A stretch of 34,587 nt of DNA from Deltaproteobacteria bacterium (GCA_021780225.1 JAJXZF010000055.1:1-34587), one strand, 5' to 3'; counted from the stretch's first letter, positions 17,860 to 27,162 are shown. Notes: generated from the letters alone by a model not told the origin. Numbers and translations: made by a program.

Positions 17860-18366
17860 CTACTCGCGCACGGCATGCTGGCGCAATCCGATCATCCGCG
17901 CCGCGCCTTCCATCACTGCGAAAATCGACGGCGCCACGAGCGCGCTGGTCAGCGCGCGCCAGCCGATCGCCGGCAGCATCGCGACAAACCCGCCCGCGGA
18001 ATTCCATCCCGAGCTGGCCGCGTACTGCCCGACGCCGATCATGAATTCGCCGATTACGACGACCAGCACGCCGATCGCGGCGCTGGAGGAGATCAGATAA
18101 CGCGACAGCGCGTAGGCGATCAGGAACGCCAGCGTCAGCACAAAGGCTTCGATGCCGAGATGCGCGCCGGAGAACGAATCGGCCGCGTAACCCATCCCGA
18201 ACGCCATCAAGGCCGCTGTGGCCTGCTGATGCCGCAAGCCGAGATCGATGGCCAGCACCAGCACCAGATCGGGCATCAAGGGGCCGAGCGGCAGCCAGCG
18301 CGGAAGTGTGGTTTCGAGCGCCAGCGCGACGACCGTGGCGAGCGAAAACAGCGCGAACAGGCGCAC
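17860..18366 (-). CDS. mreD: Rod shape-determining protein MreD
   Basis: A 168-residue hydrophobic protein with five to six membrane helices, the family's usual length. It begins at GTG 18366 (RLFALFSLATVVALALETTL), keeps LGPLMPDLVLVLAIDLGLRH, and the LMAFGMGYAADSFSGAHLGI block typical of MreD. It is part of the inner-membrane elongasome with MreC. The start lies just two bases after the mreC stop codon (TGA-AT-GTG), so translation is likely coupled. No soluble domain is present. Confidence 0.92.
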   Translation of the reverse strand: MRLFALFSLATVVALALETTLPRWLPLGPLMPDLVLVLAIDLGLRHQQATAALMAFGMGYAADSFSGAHLGIEAFVLTLAFLIAYALSRYLISSSAAIGVLVVVIGEFMIGVGQYAASSGWNSAGGFVAMLPAIGWRALTSALVAPSIFAVMEGAARMIGLRQHAVRE

Positions 18367-18368
18367 AT

Positions 18369-19223
18369 TCAGCTCGGGCCGGCCGCCGGCGCCGGCTTTT
18401 GCGTCAGGACCAGCACCTGTTCGAGTTCGCGGAAATCGACCGCGGGCCGCACGGTGACATTGAGAAACAGTCCCGGACCTTCCTGCGAAACCTGCGCGAT
18501 CGTGCCGATCAACAGGCCGCCGGGGAAATTGCCGTCCATGCCGGAGGTTACGATGGCGTCGCCCGGACGCACGTCCTCGGTGCGATCGACGTATTTCATT
18601 TTCATCCCGGCGTCGAGTTCGCCCGAGACGATTCCGCGTGCGCGGCTGCGCTGGTCGAAGGCGTCGAGGCCCGAGTTGTGGTCGTCGATCAGCAGCACGC
18701 GCGAAGAATCGGGACCGACCGCGATCAGCTTGCCGACCACGCCGTCGGTCGAGATCACCGCGTCGTCGCGCCGCAAACCGCTGTCGCCGCCGCCGGAGAT
18801 GATCAAGGTATGCGAGATGCTGACTGGATCGACTCCAATCACCCGGGCCGCCACCGCTGACATCGCGAGCGCTTCGCGCAGCTCCAGCAGGTTCGCCAGA
18901 TGCCGATTTTCCACTTCGAGTTCGACCAGGCGGGTATGCTCGGCCTCGAGTTCGGCCACCTCGCGCTTGAGTTCGTCGTTCTGCTGGCGGACGTTAACCA
19001 GATCCAGATAGTCGTGAAAAAACCCGTGCGAATCCGAGGCGAACTCCGCGGCGGAATTCTGGAACGGGCGCAGCGCCCAAAGCAGTCCGAAACTTGGCTT
19101 CTCGGCGCGCGCACCCGGCCGATTGCCGGTAAAGAAGATATTGATGGCCAAGAGCAGCATGGCGCCGCCGGTCAGCAGCACGCGGTTGCGCCATAGGAAC
19201 GACCCTCTCAGCGTGCGCGCCAT
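18369..19223 (-). CDS. mreC: Rod shape-determining protein MreC
   Basis: A 284-residue bitopic inner-membrane protein with a periplasmic bulk. One transmembrane helix near residues 14-31 (VLLTGGAMLLLAINIFF) is followed by a coiled coil around residues 70-112 (QQNDELKREVAELEAEHTRL). The two beta-barrel domains carry VIGVDPVSISHTLIISGG, DDAVISTDGVVGKLI and DAIVTSGMDGNFPGGLLIG, characteristic of MreC. It links MreB filaments to PBP2 and RodA. It lies between mreB and mreD in the standard order. The C-terminal tail is Ala/Pro-rich, as in many homologues. Confidence 0.95.
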   Translation of the reverse strand: MARTLRGSFLWRNRVLLTGGAMLLLAINIFFTGNRPGARAEKPSFGLLWALRPFQNSAAEFASDSHGFFHDYLDLVNVRQQNDELKREVAELEAEHTRLVELEVENRHLANLLELREALAMSAVAARVIGVDPVSISHTLIISGGGDSGLRRDDAVISTDGVVGKLIAVGPDSSRVLLIDDHNSGLDAFDQRSRARGIVSGELDAGMKMKYVDRTEDVRPGDAIVTSGMDGNFPGGLLIGTIAQVSQEGPGLFLNVTVRPAVDFRELEQVLVLTQKPAPAAGPS

Positions 19224-19271
19224 CGCGATATATTTAACGTGGCCCGATGGGGCGGGCGCAATCCTCCGGCG

Positions 19272-20312
<1,041 letters not shown>

Positions 20313-20324
20313 TTAGCCCCTTGG

Positions 20325-20343
20325 ATGGCCCGAAACGGGCCAT
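20325..20343 (-). promoter_or_regulatory. Perfect hairpin in the mreB leader
   Basis: ATGGCCCG and its exact complement CGGGCCAT flank a three-base loop AAA, forming an 8-bp stem. It ends two bases before the AAGGGG ribosome-binding site of mreB. It could influence translation initiation or be a binding site; there is no T-run, so it is not a typical terminator. The rest of the 214-base gap between mreB and the PpiD-like gene shows no promoter I can assign with confidence. Confidence 0.5.
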
Positions 20344-20520
20344 GGTCCGCAGCTCCGCCTGCCCCTCGTATCCATCGCCGCTTTAGCTCGCGCGCACGTA
20401 GAATCACGTATGCGCGGAACGTTTTCCCAACCAAATCGAAGCTAACCGTATTTGACCATGGACGCAAGCAATCAAGACTAATTGCACGCATGAAATCCGC
20501 TAAACTATGATTGAGGCAGT

Positions 20521-22461
20521 ATGCTCGAAACGATTCGCGCCCATGCGTACACTTTTGGCACCCGCTTACTCCTTGTCTTCCTGGTCGTGGTGTTCGTATT
20601 TTTCTTTGGCGTCACCGGGTACTACCTGCGCGCCAAGCCGATCGCGACGGTCGGCTGCGGTTCGATTCCATTTCTGACGACCTCCGCATGCCGTCAGATA
20701 ATGCCGGACGATATCGACCGGGAGACCCGCAACCTGCGCAATATCTTCGCGAAAGTTTACGGGCAGAACGCCGATAACATCCTGCAGGCGATGAACCTGC
20801 GGCAGACCGCGGTCGAGCAGCTGATTCAGCAGGCGTTAATTCTGAATGAAGCGCATCGCATTGGATTGTCGATCAGCGACGACGCGCTCGCGAAAGCCAT
20901 ATCGTCGCAGACCGCCTTCCAGAGCGGCGGGCGCTTCGACGTCGATCGTTACCGGGAGATTTTGCGCGAGAACGATCTTTTGCCGGCCGCATACGAGCAA
21001 CAGACGCGCGACGAGATGCTGTCCGAGGAACTGCGCGCGATGGTATCGAACAGCGTGCAGGTGAGCGAGGCGCAAGCGCGTCAGGCGTTCAATATCGCCG
21101 CCGGCAGCGCCAACCTCTCCTATATCGAAGTTCCATACGCCAATTTCACGGCGGGCGTTAATCCGACCGATCGGGATGTCGCGGACTTTTACCATGAGAA
21201 CCATGAGGCTTTTCGCGAGCCGGCGCGGGTCAAACTGGTCTTTATCCGTTACAGCCCAAGTGCGCTGGAAGGCAATTACGTGCCGTCGGACGGCGAGATT
21301 CAGCAGTTCTACGACCAGAATGTGAAGACCCTGTTCGACCATCCGGCGCAAGTCCGCGCCCGGCATATTCTGCTCGCGGTTCCGTCCGACGCGACCTCCT
21401 CGGATAAGGCGGCGACGCGCGCCAAAGCTGAAGAAATCCTGAAGAAGCTGAAGGCCGGCGCGTCATTTGCCGCGATGGCCAAGCAGTATTCGGACGATCC
21501 GGGAACCAGGGACAAAGGCGGCGAAATCGGCTTCTTTCCGAGAGGCGAATTGGTCAAGCCGTTCGAAGATGCGGCTTTTTCGCTCAAGCCGGGCGAGTAC
21601 GCGATCGTGCAAAGTCAGTACGGGTTCCACATAATCGAGGTCGAAGCCCAAAAACCGGCCCATATCGATACGCCGGAGGAAGCGCGGCCGGCGATTATCG
21701 CCGATTTGAAACTAAAATCGGGCGAAGATGTCGCGAAGAACGACGTTCAGCAGGACCTTACGGCGGCGATCACTGGACACAAACTGGAGGAATTGGCGAA
21801 AGCGCGCGGCCTTGATGCGGTCGAGACGCCTTTCGTATCCAAGGGCGAGCGAATCAGCGAGGCGTCCGATTTTTCGCAGCTCAGCACGAAGGCGTTCGAT
21901 CTAAAGCCGGGCGAAGTGCGAGCTTTCACCGACGCGCCGGAGCCGTATCTGGTAAAATTGGAAGCCCTTACACCGTCGCATATTCCGCCGCTTGAGCAGA
22001 TCAAGGATGTTGTGCGCAAGACGCTGATTCGAGTAGCCGCGGAAGGTAAAGCGCGCGTCGCGGCTGAGGCGATGCTGAAGCGGATCAAAACGCCGGCGGA
22101 TTTGGCCAAGGTCGCCGCGGATAATCATCTGACGGTTGAATCGACCGGCGATTTCCCGAACTACAGCCGTGAAATTCCCGGCGTCGGTTCCGTTCCAGGC
22201 CTCGTTTCCGCAGCGCTTGCCGTGCCCGAACTGCCGGGAGTGATCGGCAAAGTGATGGAAAACGGCGGCAATTGCTACATCTTCGAAGTCGTCGGCCGGT
22301 CGGCGCCGTCCGAGGCCCAATGGAAAAGCGTAGGGCCGTCGTTTACCAACCAGATGATTGAACGGCAGCGCGCCCAAGCCTGGATGGATTTTGTCAATAC
22401 GCTCAAGGAGCGCGCCAACATCGTTATTCATCCCGAGCTTATCGGTACGACTTCAAGCTAG
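20521..22461 (+). CDS. PpiD/SurA-like membrane-anchored peptidyl-prolyl isomerase
   Basis: A 646-residue periplasmic folding factor. An N-terminal helix (FGTRLLLVFLVVVFVFFFGV, about residues 12-32) anchors it in the inner membrane, followed by a SurA-N-like chaperone region (LRQTAVEQLIQQALILNEAH). One parvulin rotamase domain spans about 278-376, from VRARHILLAV to YGFHIIEVEA, with the typical GGEIGFFPRGELVKPFEDAA. The C-terminal 250 residues resemble PpiD's second, degenerate parvulin and tail region. Cysteines C56 and C67 follow the membrane helix, which is unusual and could form a disulphide. GAGG lies four bases before ATG 20521. It is three bases upstream of an esterase gene, so the two are probably co-transcribed. 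It differs from E. coli PpiD enough that I leave the symbol empty. Confidence 0.9.
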   Translation: MLETIRAHAYTFGTRLLLVFLVVVFVFFFGVTGYYLRAKPIATVGCGSIPFLTTSACRQIMPDDIDRETRNLRNIFAKVYGQNADNILQAMNLRQTAVEQLIQQALILNEAHRIGLSISDDALAKAISSQTAFQSGGRFDVDRYREILRENDLLPAAYEQQTRDEMLSEELRAMVSNSVQVSEAQARQAFNIAAGSANLSYIEVPYANFTAGVNPTDRDVADFYHENHEAFREPARVKLVFIRYSPSALEGNYVPSDGEIQQFYDQNVKTLFDHPAQVRARHILLAVPSDATSSDKAATRAKAEEILKKLKAGASFAAMAKQYSDDPGTRDKGGEIGFFPRGELVKPFEDAAFSLKPGEYAIVQSQYGFHIIEVEAQKPAHIDTPEEARPAIIADLKLKSGEDVAKNDVQQDLTAAITGHKLEELAKARGLDAVETPFVSKGERISEASDFSQLSTKAFDLKPGEVRAFTDAPEPYLVKLEALTPSHIPPLEQIKDVVRKTLIRVAAEGKARVAAEAMLKRIKTPADLAKVAADNHLTVESTGDFPNYSREIPGVGSVPGLVSAALAVPELPGVIGKVMENGGNCYIFEVVGRSAPSEAQWKSVGPSFTNQMIERQRAQAWMDFVNTLKERANIVIHPELIGTTSS

Positions 22462-22464
22462 GCG

Positions 22465-23307
22465 ATGATCGACGGAATTTCGTTTATGACGCAGAACGAA
22501 GACGAACCCGACCAGTCGAACCCCGATACAGCAGAATTCTTTTTCCCCGGCCGCGGCGCGAGCGCGCTTTTGGTTCATGGTCTGAGCGGCACGCCGTTTG
22601 AAATGCGCTTTCTGGGCGAACGGCTCGCTGCCGCCGGCCTGCGCGTGCTTGGCGTGCGACTCGCCGGGCACGCCAGTACGCCCGAGGATTTGGCGGCGAC
22701 GGCCCATCCCCATTGGTACGAGAGCGTAGTCGAGGGCTTCGAGCGGCTGCTGGCCTTCGGCGACCCCAACGTCGTGGTTGGTCTTTCGATGGGCTCTTTG
22801 CTGGCGGCGCGGCTGGCCGCCGACCAGCGCGACGCGGTGGCCGGCGTCGTGATGCTGGCTCCGGCGTTTTTTCTGCCCACGCCGACCCGGCTGGCGCTCA
22901 GGCTGATGCGCCCGGCGCGGAACTTTCGCGACAAAATTTTCTTCCGCAAATCAAGCGGCTCGGATATCCATGACGCGGCCGCGCGCGAGCGTCATCCGGG
23001 AACCCGCCTGATGCCGCTTGGCGCGGCGATGAGTCTCCTTGAACTTTCCGATCAGACCCGGTTGCGATTGCCGGAGGTGAGTCAGCCCGCGCTGGTAATC
23101 CATAGCCGCCAGGACCATACCTGCCCGTATGATCTCAACGCGGACTTCGTGATGAGCCGGCTTGGAAGCGCGAGTAAACGGCTGATCGCGCTCGACGAAA
23201 GCTATCACGTGATTACGGTCGACAGCGAAAAGGAGCGGGTCGCCGTGGAGACGACCGAATTCATCCTCGGCTTACGCCATCTGGCCGCCACGCGGGCGAG
23301 CGGCTGA
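22465..23307 (+). CDS. Alpha/beta hydrolase, Est30-like carboxylesterase/lysophospholipase
   Basis: A 280-residue serine hydrolase. The nucleophile elbow is GLSMGS with S108. The acid is D217 in IHSRQDHTCPYD and the base is H248 in DESYHVIT, in the order and spacing of Est30-type carboxylesterases and monoacylglycerol lipases. The oxyanion-hole motif LLVHGLSGTPFEM is at residues 35-47. It has no signal peptide and should be cytosolic, acting on short or medium acyl esters. It starts three bases after the stop of the PpiD-like gene, so it is likely in the same transcript; a second possible start is M8. The physiological substrate is unknown. Confidence 0.9.
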   Translation: MIDGISFMTQNEDEPDQSNPDTAEFFFPGRGASALLVHGLSGTPFEMRFLGERLAAAGLRVLGVRLAGHASTPEDLAATAHPHWYESVVEGFERLLAFGDPNVVVGLSMGSLLAARLAADQRDAVAGVVMLAPAFFLPTPTRLALRLMRPARNFRDKIFFRKSSGSDIHDAAARERHPGTRLMPLGAAMSLLELSDQTRLRLPEVSQPALVIHSRQDHTCPYDLNADFVMSRLGSASKRLIALDESYHVITVDSEKERVAVETTEFILGLRHLAATRASG

Positions 23308-23342
23308 CCGCGCGCCGCCGCGCGCGGCAATCAGGCCGCGGA

Positions 23343-23987
23343 TCAGTTCAGAAACCATTCAAAGCCCACGACCATCCCGATCGGCGTATTGATGCTGTAA
23401 TTGTATTGGCTGCCGCCGTCCATTGAGCCGTTCGATACGTGCTGCGTGTGCAATCCCGCATACGCCGAAGCGCGCTCGCCGAAAAAATATGAGAAGCCGG
23501 CGCCGCCCTGGATCAAAGCCGCGAAAGGTCCTTTGAGCCGGGTCCCCTGATTCAGTTCGCCGATGTTTAAGTCCGTGCCGCCCGGCGCGATCGACGCCTG
23601 AATCCACGGCACGAGCCGTCCCCACGCGAAACGGGTCAGATAGTACCGCGCCTCGAAATCCAAACCGCCGAAATTCTGATGCTCCGTGCTGAATCGCTCG
23701 AAGACCGGCCCGGCGCCAAGCTGGAGGGCGCCGTCGAAGACGCCGTCAACGTGATGAAAATGAACCACGCCGAACGGAAGAATCGTGAAATGCGCCGCCA
23801 GATTCCACGCCTGAATCCATCCGGTTTGGTCAAGGCGCGGGCCGAAATGGGCGAATGAACCGTCCGCTTCCATCCCTATCCGCCAGCGGGCCAGCGTATC
23901 GTCCAAATCCGCCGCCAGCGTCCGCCGGGGCGTCCAGAGGGAAATCGCAATCAATAATCCGGTTACGATTGCAGCCGATTTACGCAT
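23343..23987 (-). CDS. PagL-like acyloxyacyl hydrolase (lipid A 3-O-deacylase family), outer membrane
   Basis: A 214-residue beta-barrel-like protein. The N-terminal signal peptide (AAIVTGLLIAISLWTP, cleavage probably after TLAA) exports it, and it ends in an aromatic residue-containing strand (VVGFEWFLN), as outer-membrane barrels do. The PagL hallmark H-x-S-N is present at H183-V-S185-N186 in HTQHVSNGS. In P. aeruginosa PagL a glutamate 12 residues after the serine completes the triad; here that position is not glutamate, so lipid A deacylase activity is uncertain. The ATG at 23987 is chosen over a TTG upstream because it starts a proper signal peptide. It is convergent with the esterase gene. 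Confidence 0.77.
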   Translation of the reverse strand: MRKSAAIVTGLLIAISLWTPRRTLAADLDDTLARWRIGMEADGSFAHFGPRLDQTGWIQAWNLAAHFTILPFGVVHFHHVDGVFDGALQLGAGPVFERFSTEHQNFGGLDFEARYYLTRFAWGRLVPWIQASIAPGGTDLNIGELNQGTRLKGPFAALIQGGAGFSYFFGERASAYAGLHTQHVSNGSMDGGSQYNYSINTPIGMVVGFEWFLN

Positions 23988-24059
23988 CGCAAAGCCACGA
24001 TTCCGCTCTTGTTCAGCAGGAGTCAAACGCGGCGGCGCGGAGCCGAAAACACGGGCGGC

Positions 24060-24434
24060 TTACTTCAAGGATTCCTGGTACTCCTCGAGCAGATAGCGCA
24101 CGTCGGGGCGGCCGAGCACTTCGATAAAGCAGATCTTTTCGTCGGCGTTCAGATCGATGATCAGATGACCTTCGAGCGCCTGCAATTCCACGACGTTCGC
24201 GACCTTGACCTCGGCGGCGGTGGCGAAACTGGCGCAATTTTCGTCGCCGCAATCGCACATCGATTCGATTCTGAGCGATCGCAGTTGCGCTTCGAGCGGC
24301 TCCGCGCTGCTGCCTTGCAACAGATGGACGACCTCTTCGAGAAAATCGGGCAGAACTTCGCTGATTAACGGCGCCGCCATAACGAAGGGGAAGCCTACCG
24401 TAATTCCGCCAATGATCAAGCTTGACGGAGACAT
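24060..24434 (-). CDS. Protein of unknown function with a Cys-x-Cys-Gly-x3-Cys cluster
   Basis: A 124-residue protein I do not recognise. It has a mixed helix N-terminal half (LPDFLEEVVHLLQGSSAEPL) and a striking CDCGDENCASF cluster near residue 60, which could bind metal with only three cysteines, followed by a strand-rich, acidic half ending VRYLLEEYQESLK. The ATG at 24434 has AGGA eight bases upstream; an internal ATG (24380) would remove a hydrophobic stretch and lacks a ribosome-binding site. It lies just downstream of the Abi_C gene on the same strand, 16 bases apart, but codon use is like the core genome rather than like that gene. No function is proposed. Confidence 0.6.
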   Translation of the reverse strand: MSPSSLIIGGITVGFPFVMAAPLISEVLPDFLEEVVHLLQGSSAEPLEAQLRSLRIESMCDCGDENCASFATAAEVKVANVVELQALEGHLIIDLNADEKICFIEVLGRPDVRYLLEEYQESLK

Positions 24435-24450
24435 CGGTCGTACCGTCCTG

Positions 24451-25257
24451 CTAGCCCAATTTTCGTTCGTTCCAGGTTTCTATGACGAAAACGGCTAAAG
24501 CCGATGCGGCGTTGGCTACGAGCCGCGCGTGACGCGGTTTCGGTCTATACATTTTTTGTCCATATCCATGTGCCGAGCCCGCGTGCGTTCGAAATGCTCC
24601 TAATCCATCCACAATCGATGTCAGTCCTGAGAGCACCTTCTTGAGGTCGTCATCTTCCATTGCAGCGGGATCGAAGCCAAGGTGCTTGCTGACGAGTCTC
24701 CAAAGCGGCTTTATCGTCTGCTCCGCCGGCATTTCTAAATTTTCGCTTTCGATGAATACCTTGCACAGTGATTCGATAAGTGCGCATGCGCCAGTGACGG
24801 CATCTTTCGGTTTCAATTCCGTGGAGTTGAAGATTCGCTCCAATTCTTCCGTTACCGTGGGCAGATCTCTTTTGCGCAGTATGTCGTTCAATGAGCACAT
24901 TGGAATCGAAGCGCCCATTTGGATGATTTTCCCGCCCTGATGATATTCTAGCCCGTTGTTCGTGAGTGCCTTCTCCACGCGGTCTCGTCCGCATTGCCAC
25001 GAATAGATATTTAAATTATCCGGAGCAATCTCAATTTCCATGTAATTTTCAAGTAGCTTGCCTAAAACGAATAGCGGCTCCGGTGACGCGCGGTCATTGA
25101 CGGTTCGCAGCCAATACCTGCACTTGTTTAATTTGTTGCCGACCGGAGGTTCGCCTGAGGTGCCAGACTCCACGAAGAGCTGATTCAACTCGGCGTGTGT
25201 ATAATGCTTTTCAAGTTCCTCCGCTACGACCGCGATAACTGGATTTGGAATTTTCAT
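24451..25257 (-). CDS. Abi_C domain (abortive infection C-terminus) protein
   Basis: A 268-residue protein whose C-terminal ~115 residues fit the Abi_C domain (PF14355). The segment KDAVTGACALIESLCKVFIE is followed by KKVLSGLTSIVDGLGAFRTH, AGSAHGYGQ and RHARLVANAASALAVFVIET. Family members are associated with phage-triggered abortive infection, though most are untested. The R-x6-H in FRTHAGSAHG resembles the Rx4-6H site of HEPN RNases; that link is inference. The N-terminal half (LFVESGTSGEPPVGNKLNKC) is shared with other Abi_C proteins but has no known activity. The gene is visibly richer in A/T than its neighbours, suggesting acquisition. The ATG at 25257 is used; the upstream TTG (25269) lacks a ribosome-binding site. 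It lies 31 bases after queE. Confidence 0.78.
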   Translation of the reverse strand: MKIPNPVIAVVAEELEKHYTHAELNQLFVESGTSGEPPVGNKLNKCRYWLRTVNDRASPEPLFVLGKLLENYMEIEIAPDNLNIYSWQCGRDRVEKALTNNGLEYHQGGKIIQMGASIPMCSLNDILRKRDLPTVTEELERIFNSTELKPKDAVTGACALIESLCKVFIESENLEMPAEQTIKPLWRLVSKHLGFDPAAMEDDDLKKVLSGLTSIVDGLGAFRTHAGSAHGYGQKMYRPKPRHARLVANAASALAVFVIETWNERKLG

Positions 25258-25288
25258 AAGGCCGAGCAATTTGCTTTAAAACGCATGC

Positions 25289-25936
25289 CTATACGGCGCG
25301 GGTGGTGGGGGACCAGATAAGTTTGTGCATCTGGAGTTGCATCCGCACCGGCAGCCGGTCTTCGAGAATCCAGCGCGCGAGGTTGGCCGGATCGATTTCG
25401 CCGAACACCGGACTCATCAACACCGCATTGACGCGATCCGCCAGCCGGCGTTCGTCGATCGCGGCGCGCGCCCATTCGTAGTCGCGTCGATCCGCGATCA
25501 CGAACTTGAGTTCGTCGCGCCGCGTCAGATGCTCGAGGTTGCTCCAGCGGATTCGTGCGGATTCGCCGCTGCCGGGGCATTTCAGATCCATGATTTTGAC
25601 CACGCGCGGATCGACGCGGGCAAGATCGCGTTCGCCCGACGTTTCGACCATCACAGTGAAACCGCGCGTCAACAGTGCGTCCATCAGGGGATAGACGCCT
25701 TGCTGGAGCAACGGTTCGCCGCCCGTGATTTCCACCAGCGGACATCCGAAGGCGGCGACGCGTTCGACGACGGCGCCGACTTCGGCGTGACGGCCTTCAT
25801 AGAATGCGTATTCGGTGTCGCACCATCGGCAGCGCAGATTGCATCCGGTAAGCCGCACAAACACGCACGGACGGCCGGCCCAGGTCGATTCGCCCTGGAT
25901 GCTGTGAAAAATCTCGTTGAGCCTGACCCGCGCCAT
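25289..25936 (-). CDS. queE: 7-carboxy-7-deazaguanine synthase (radical SAM)
   Basis: A 215-residue radical SAM enzyme that converts carboxytetrahydropterin to 7-carboxy-7-deazaguanine in queuosine (or deazaguanine) synthesis. The QueE start FHSIQGESTWAGRPCVFVRL is present, then the cluster motif GCNLRCRWCDTEYAF, C-x3-C-x2-C with C32, C36 and C39. The SAM-binding ITGGEPLLQ and the C-terminal VLMSPVFGEIDPA and LPVRMQLQMHKLIW blocks complete the match. ATG 25936 begins one base after the larC stop (TAA-G-ATG), implying coupling. Other que genes are absent from the window. Confidence 0.95.
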   Translation of the reverse strand: MARVRLNEIFHSIQGESTWAGRPCVFVRLTGCNLRCRWCDTEYAFYEGRHAEVGAVVERVAAFGCPLVEITGGEPLLQQGVYPLMDALLTRGFTVMVETSGERDLARVDPRVVKIMDLKCPGSGESARIRWSNLEHLTRRDELKFVIADRRDYEWARAAIDERRLADRVNAVLMSPVFGEIDPANLARWILEDRLPVRMQLQMHKLIWSPTTRAV

Positions 25937-25937
25937 C

Positions 25938-27119
25938 TTATCCGAGCATGCGCCGGGCCGCGTCAATCGCCTCTTCCATCACGACTTTCAGCGGGGCGCC
26001 ATGATCGATCGCCGCCTTGCGGCAATCGTCGAATTCGGGAGCAAGATTCAACGGCGCATCGGCGCCGCCGGCGCTTGCGATCTTCACGCGAATTTTGCCG
26101 AAGCGCGTTTCGACCGCTTCGATCCGGCGGTCAAGCTTCAGCCGGCTCACCAGATGGAAGCGCAGGCCGATCGTCGTCGTCTCTTCAAAGATCATCCGCG
26201 CCAAACGATCCCGCGCGGACGTTTCGGCGAGCACGGATAAAATCACGCCGGGCCGGCCTTTTTTCATGATGGTCGGCGTGAGCGTGACGTCGCGCGCGCC
26301 GGCCGCCAACAATCGTTCGCCCAGATGGCCGTAAATCTGCGGATTGAGGTCGTCGATATTGGCTGAGATTTCGACCATTTCGTCGGTTCCGAAACCGCCC
26401 GCCGCTTCGCCCAGAATCAGCCGCAACACGTTCGGCCGGTCGGCGAGCGTGCGAGTTCCGGCGCCGTAACCGATGCGTTCGGCCTGAAACGCGAACGGCG
26501 CCGGCGCCGGACGGCCCAGCGCGCGAACGAGCGCCGCGCCCGTCGGGGTAACCATCTCGGCCGCGCCGTCGCCGAGTCGAATTGGAAATCCGGCCAGCAG
26601 TTCGGCGGTCGCGGGCGCCGGCACGGGAATAACGCCGTGGCGCGAGCGGACGAAGCCGTTGCCCGCCGGCAGCGGCGACACGATCAGATCGGCGACGCCA
26701 AGATGATCGAGCGCCCACGCCGCGCCAACGATATCGATAATCGAATCGACCGCGCCGACTTCGTGGAAATGCACTTCGCCGGGGGTCGTGCGATGCACTT
26801 TGGCCTCGGCCTCGGCGAGCGCCCGGAAAGTCGCGGCCGCGGCGCGTTCGGCCCGCGCTGGAAGACCGGCTCGCTCGATCATCCTGAGAATTTCGCCGAG
26901 ATGGCGTTCCGGTTGCGGTTCGCTTACTTCGACGTCGAATTTGACCGCCGCGATTCCGCTCAATTCGCGCCGTCCGACCGCAATCCGGTAACCGCGCAGG
27001 CCGAGGGCGCCGACCGCCTGTTCAAGGGCCGCGGCGTCGGCGCCGGCGTCGATCAGCGCGCCGATCATCATGTCGCCGCTAACGCCGGAGAAGGCGTCGA
27101 CGTATGCCGACTTCACCAT
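25938..27119 (-). CDS. larC: LarC, nickel pincer cofactor biosynthesis nickel-insertion enzyme
   Basis: A 393-residue LarC-family (PF01969) protein. LarC uses CTP to put nickel into the pincer nucleotide cofactor of lactate racemase and relatives. Characteristic blocks are YVDAFSGVSGDMMIGALIDA at the start, FHEVGAVDSIIDIVGAAWAL, SPLPAGNGFVRSRHGVIPVP, the LVRALGRPAPAP area and TPTIMKKGRPGVILSVLAE near the end. In several genomes the gene is split by a programmed frameshift; here it is a single open frame. The start is ATG 27119 with AAAGG about 11 bases upstream. It is followed directly by queE. LarB, LarE and LarA are not in this window, so the target enzyme is unknown. Confidence 0.93.
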   Translation of the reverse strand: MVKSAYVDAFSGVSGDMMIGALIDAGADAAALEQAVGALGLRGYRIAVGRRELSGIAAVKFDVEVSEPQPERHLGEILRMIERAGLPARAERAAAATFRALAEAEAKVHRTTPGEVHFHEVGAVDSIIDIVGAAWALDHLGVADLIVSPLPAGNGFVRSRHGVIPVPAPATAELLAGFPIRLGDGAAEMVTPTGAALVRALGRPAPAPFAFQAERIGYGAGTRTLADRPNVLRLILGEAAGGFGTDEMVEISANIDDLNPQIYGHLGERLLAAGARDVTLTPTIMKKGRPGVILSVLAETSARDRLARMIFEETTTIGLRFHLVSRLKLDRRIEAVETRFGKIRVKIASAGGADAPLNLAPEFDDCRKAAIDHGAPLKVVMEEAIDAARRMLG

Positions 27120-27133
27120 AGACCAAAGCAACC

Positions 27134-27162
27134 TTTACTTAACGATACGCCGTCCATAATAT
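27134..27162 (+). promoter_or_regulatory. Candidate sigma70-type promoter for the DksA-like gene
   Basis: TTTACT (27134-27139), a 17-base spacer, and TAATAT (27157-27162) match four of six bases in each hexamer with ideal spacing. The region is conspicuously AT-rich against its surroundings and sits between divergent larC and dksA-like starts. It lies 33 bases upstream of ATG 27196. Confidence 0.35.

Noticed and set aside
15929-18007. Longer start for mrdA at 18007
   Set aside because: The extra 60 residues are Arg-rich, overlap mreD in another frame and precede a normal PBP2 N-terminus at 17827.
20482-20511. TTGCAC-N18-TATGAT as promoter of the PpiD-like gene
   Set aside because: The -10 would lie so close to ATG 20521 that the ribosome-binding site would not be transcribed.
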